DNA of 34,653 bases from Nitrospira sp. (GTDB lineage Bacteria > Nitrospirota > Nitrospiria > Nitrospirales > UBA8639). Location: contig WTGX01000016.1 of NCBI GenBank assembly GCA_011523385.1, positions 1-34,653 of the forward strand. The letters are read 5' to 3'. The position numbers and the translations under genes were made by a program. Every line of letters starts with the position of its first letter. Position 1 is the stretch's first letter. The notes under the pieces are model-generated. The model was given only the letters and a program-made list of their open reading frames with translations. It was not told where the DNA came from and searched no databases. Shown piece by piece: positions 33,462 to 34,653 of this stretch.

Positions 33462-34653
33462 TTGAAAGTTAAAATCTTTTTGCTCTGTCTGTCAGGGGTT
33501 TTATTTGGTGCTGGCGGCGTTCTGGCTTCCGGCATGCCGCAACTGCTGCCTGTCGGGGTTTCATCTCAGTTGCCCGAACCGGCGAGTTCCGGTGGTCTCA
33601 CCTATTTCCCCCCTGACCCCCGACCTGATTCTCACGTCCCCCTCACCCCAAACCCCCGATTAAAAACGTCGGGGGCTTCGCCTATAATTTCAGATCAGGG
33701 GAGAGGGGGTTATACGTATGAGGCTATTCCCGTTATCGTCAATCCTGCGGTCGAACGTAATATTCACTACTTTCAAAACGTGATTCATGACCGCTTTCAA
33801 GAATGGTTGACCAGATTCTATCCCTACCGGCCGTTAATCAAGCAGATCTTTGTTGAGTTCGGCTTGCCCCAAGAATTGGTTTACCTGTCATTGGTCGAGA
33901 GCGGGTTTAACCCAAGGGCCTATTCTCGCGCGCACGCGTCGGGTCCGTGGCAGTTTATCAAGAGCACGGGCCGGATTTACGGTTTGACGGTTAACTGGTA
34001 CGTGGATGAACGCCGGGACCCCATCAAATCCACGGTGGCGGCGGCCAGACATTTGCGAGACCTGTATGACCTTTTCGGCTCGTGGCCCTTGGCGCTTGCG
34101 TCATACAACGCCGGGCCCGGTAAAATCAGCCGTGCGATTGCAAAAACCGGGAGCCGGGATTTCTGGACGATTGCGAGGACCCGCTACATTCGACGGGAAA
34201 CCAAGCAATACGTACCCAGATTCATGGCCGCCATGATTATCGCGACGCGCCCCTCGCTGTTCGGTTTTCACGCTGATTTTCAACCGGTTCATGAATACGA
34301 AGAGATTCACTTGAAGAGGTCCATCCATTTGCGATCCGTTTCCAGGGAAGCAGAGCTCTCTTTTGAAGAACTTCGGCGATTGAATCCCGAACTCCGCCGT
34401 AACGTCATTCCATCGGATCAAGACGGTTATTTTTTAAAGGTCCCCGTGGGAACGTCAGGGCGCGTGGAGCAGGTCAAAGGCCGATTCAAGACGTGGACGC
34501 AACGTCCGTCTCAACGGACGTGGTATCGCGTGCGCTGGGGAGACAGTCTGTCGGTGATTGCGCATCGCTTCGGGACCAGCGTCCGGCAATTGAAGCGCCT
34601 CAACGGTCTCTCGGGGAACGTGATCAGGGTTGGACAACGGTTGCGCGTGAACC
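33462..34653 (+). CDS. MltD-like membrane-bound lytic transglycosylase with LysM (partial at 3' end)
   Basis: 397 codons are open to the right edge. A signal peptide (KVKIFLLCLSGVLFGAGGVLAS) is followed by a Pro-rich linker, then an SLT domain: LPQELVYLSLVESGFNP with the catalytic Glu, SGPWQFIKSTGRIYGL, ASYNAGPGKI, and RRETKQYVPRFMA. After a linker comes a LysM domain (YRVRWGDSLSVIAHRFGTS, then IRVGQRLRV). It should cut peptidoglycan between MurNAc and GlcNAc in the periplasm. TTG 33462 follows AAGGA at 33451-33455; no better start exists. The linker carries a repeat-like hairpin at 33638-33709. Confidence 0.9.
   Translation, partial: MKVKIFLLCLSGVLFGAGGVLASGMPQLLPVGVSSQLPEPASSGGLTYFPPDPRPDSHVPLTPNPRLKTSGASPIISDQGRGGYTYEAIPVIVNPAVERNIHYFQNVIHDRFQEWLTRFYPYRPLIKQIFVEFGLPQELVYLSLVESGFNPRAYSRAHASGPWQFIKSTGRIYGLTVNWYVDERRDPIKSTVAAARHLRDLYDLFGSWPLALASYNAGPGKISRAIAKTGSRDFWTIARTRYIRRETKQYVPRFMAAMIIATRPSLFGFHADFQPVHEYEEIHLKRSIHLRSVSREAELSFEELRRLNPELRRNVIPSDQDGYFLKVPVGTSGRVEQVKGRFKTWTQRPSQRTWYRVRWGDSLSVIAHRFGTSVRQLKRLNGLSGNVIRVGQRLRVN
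33638..33709. repeat. GC-rich inverted repeat inside the MltD-like gene
   Basis: CCCCCTCACCCC (33638-33649) faces GGGGAGAGGGGG (33698-33709), an almost complementary pair. Within it CCCCCGA (33653-33659) pairs with TCGGGGG (33669-33675). The segment looks like a dispersed intergenic element but is read in frame as part of the Pro-rich linker. Confidence 0.6.

Noticed and set aside
1-34653. CRISPR array, rRNA or tRNA genes
   Set aside because: No regularly spaced direct repeats, rRNA-like stretches or cloverleaf with a clear T-loop were seen by eye; a tRNA search was not possible.

Overview
The window reads as a bacterial chromosome segment of moderate to high GC with a Gram-negative style cell envelope (glycosyltransferase locus, lytic transglycosylase, c-type cytochrome). 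The mix of conserved genes (dnaE-accA with a monohaem cytochrome c, clpC-tsaD-hflX-nth-yicC-gmk-rpoZ-coaBC, pyrE, a SUMF1-type secreted protein, an MltD-like transglycosylase) and the many short palindromic repeats fits Nitrospirota (Nitrospira-like). That placement is an inference from gene style and was not tested.

Layout. 1-5.4 kb: the end of an unknown gene and a MoaD/ThiS-like beta-grasp protein, then a convergent minus-strand group of cytochrome c, dnaE and accA. 5.4-10.7 kb is accessory: a palindromic repeat, a transposase remnant, a XamI-type restriction-modification pair whose nuclease carries an in-frame amber codon, small and broken hypothetical genes, and a Phd/VapC toxin-antitoxin pair. 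10.8-13.1 kb: a J-domain protein, a zinc-ribbon protein and NAD kinase. 13.1-22.6 kb is a housekeeping block: clpC with its own promoter and terminator, then tsaD, hflX, nth, yicC, gmk, rpoZ and coaBC, closely spaced and often overlapping.

22.6-30.7 kb is a second accessory region, a surface-polysaccharide locus. It holds a GT8-like enzyme, a GT92-like enzyme, an unrecognised possible ATP-grasp protein and two GT4 enzymes. Between them lie a HicAB pair and pieces of broken glycosyltransferase genes: a C-terminal GT4 copy about 95% identical to its intact neighbour by eye, and the first codons of the GT92-like gene. 30.7-34.7 kb returns to conserved content: pyrE, divergent from a conserved-looking unknown gene, a SUMF1-domain secreted protein, and an MltD-like transglycosylase with LysM that runs off the end.

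Themes. Several dispersed repeats that are normally intergenic sit inside coding sequence: at the tsaD C-terminus, the hflX N-terminus, between the G4 and G5 motifs of HflX, and in the linker of the MltD-like protein. I saw no CRISPR array, rRNA or recognisable tRNA, and no clear new multi-gene system. The most unusual items are the repeat-derived insertion in the HflX G domain, the amber-disabled XamI nuclease beside an intact methylase, and the mosaic of glycosyltransferase fragments around HicAB.
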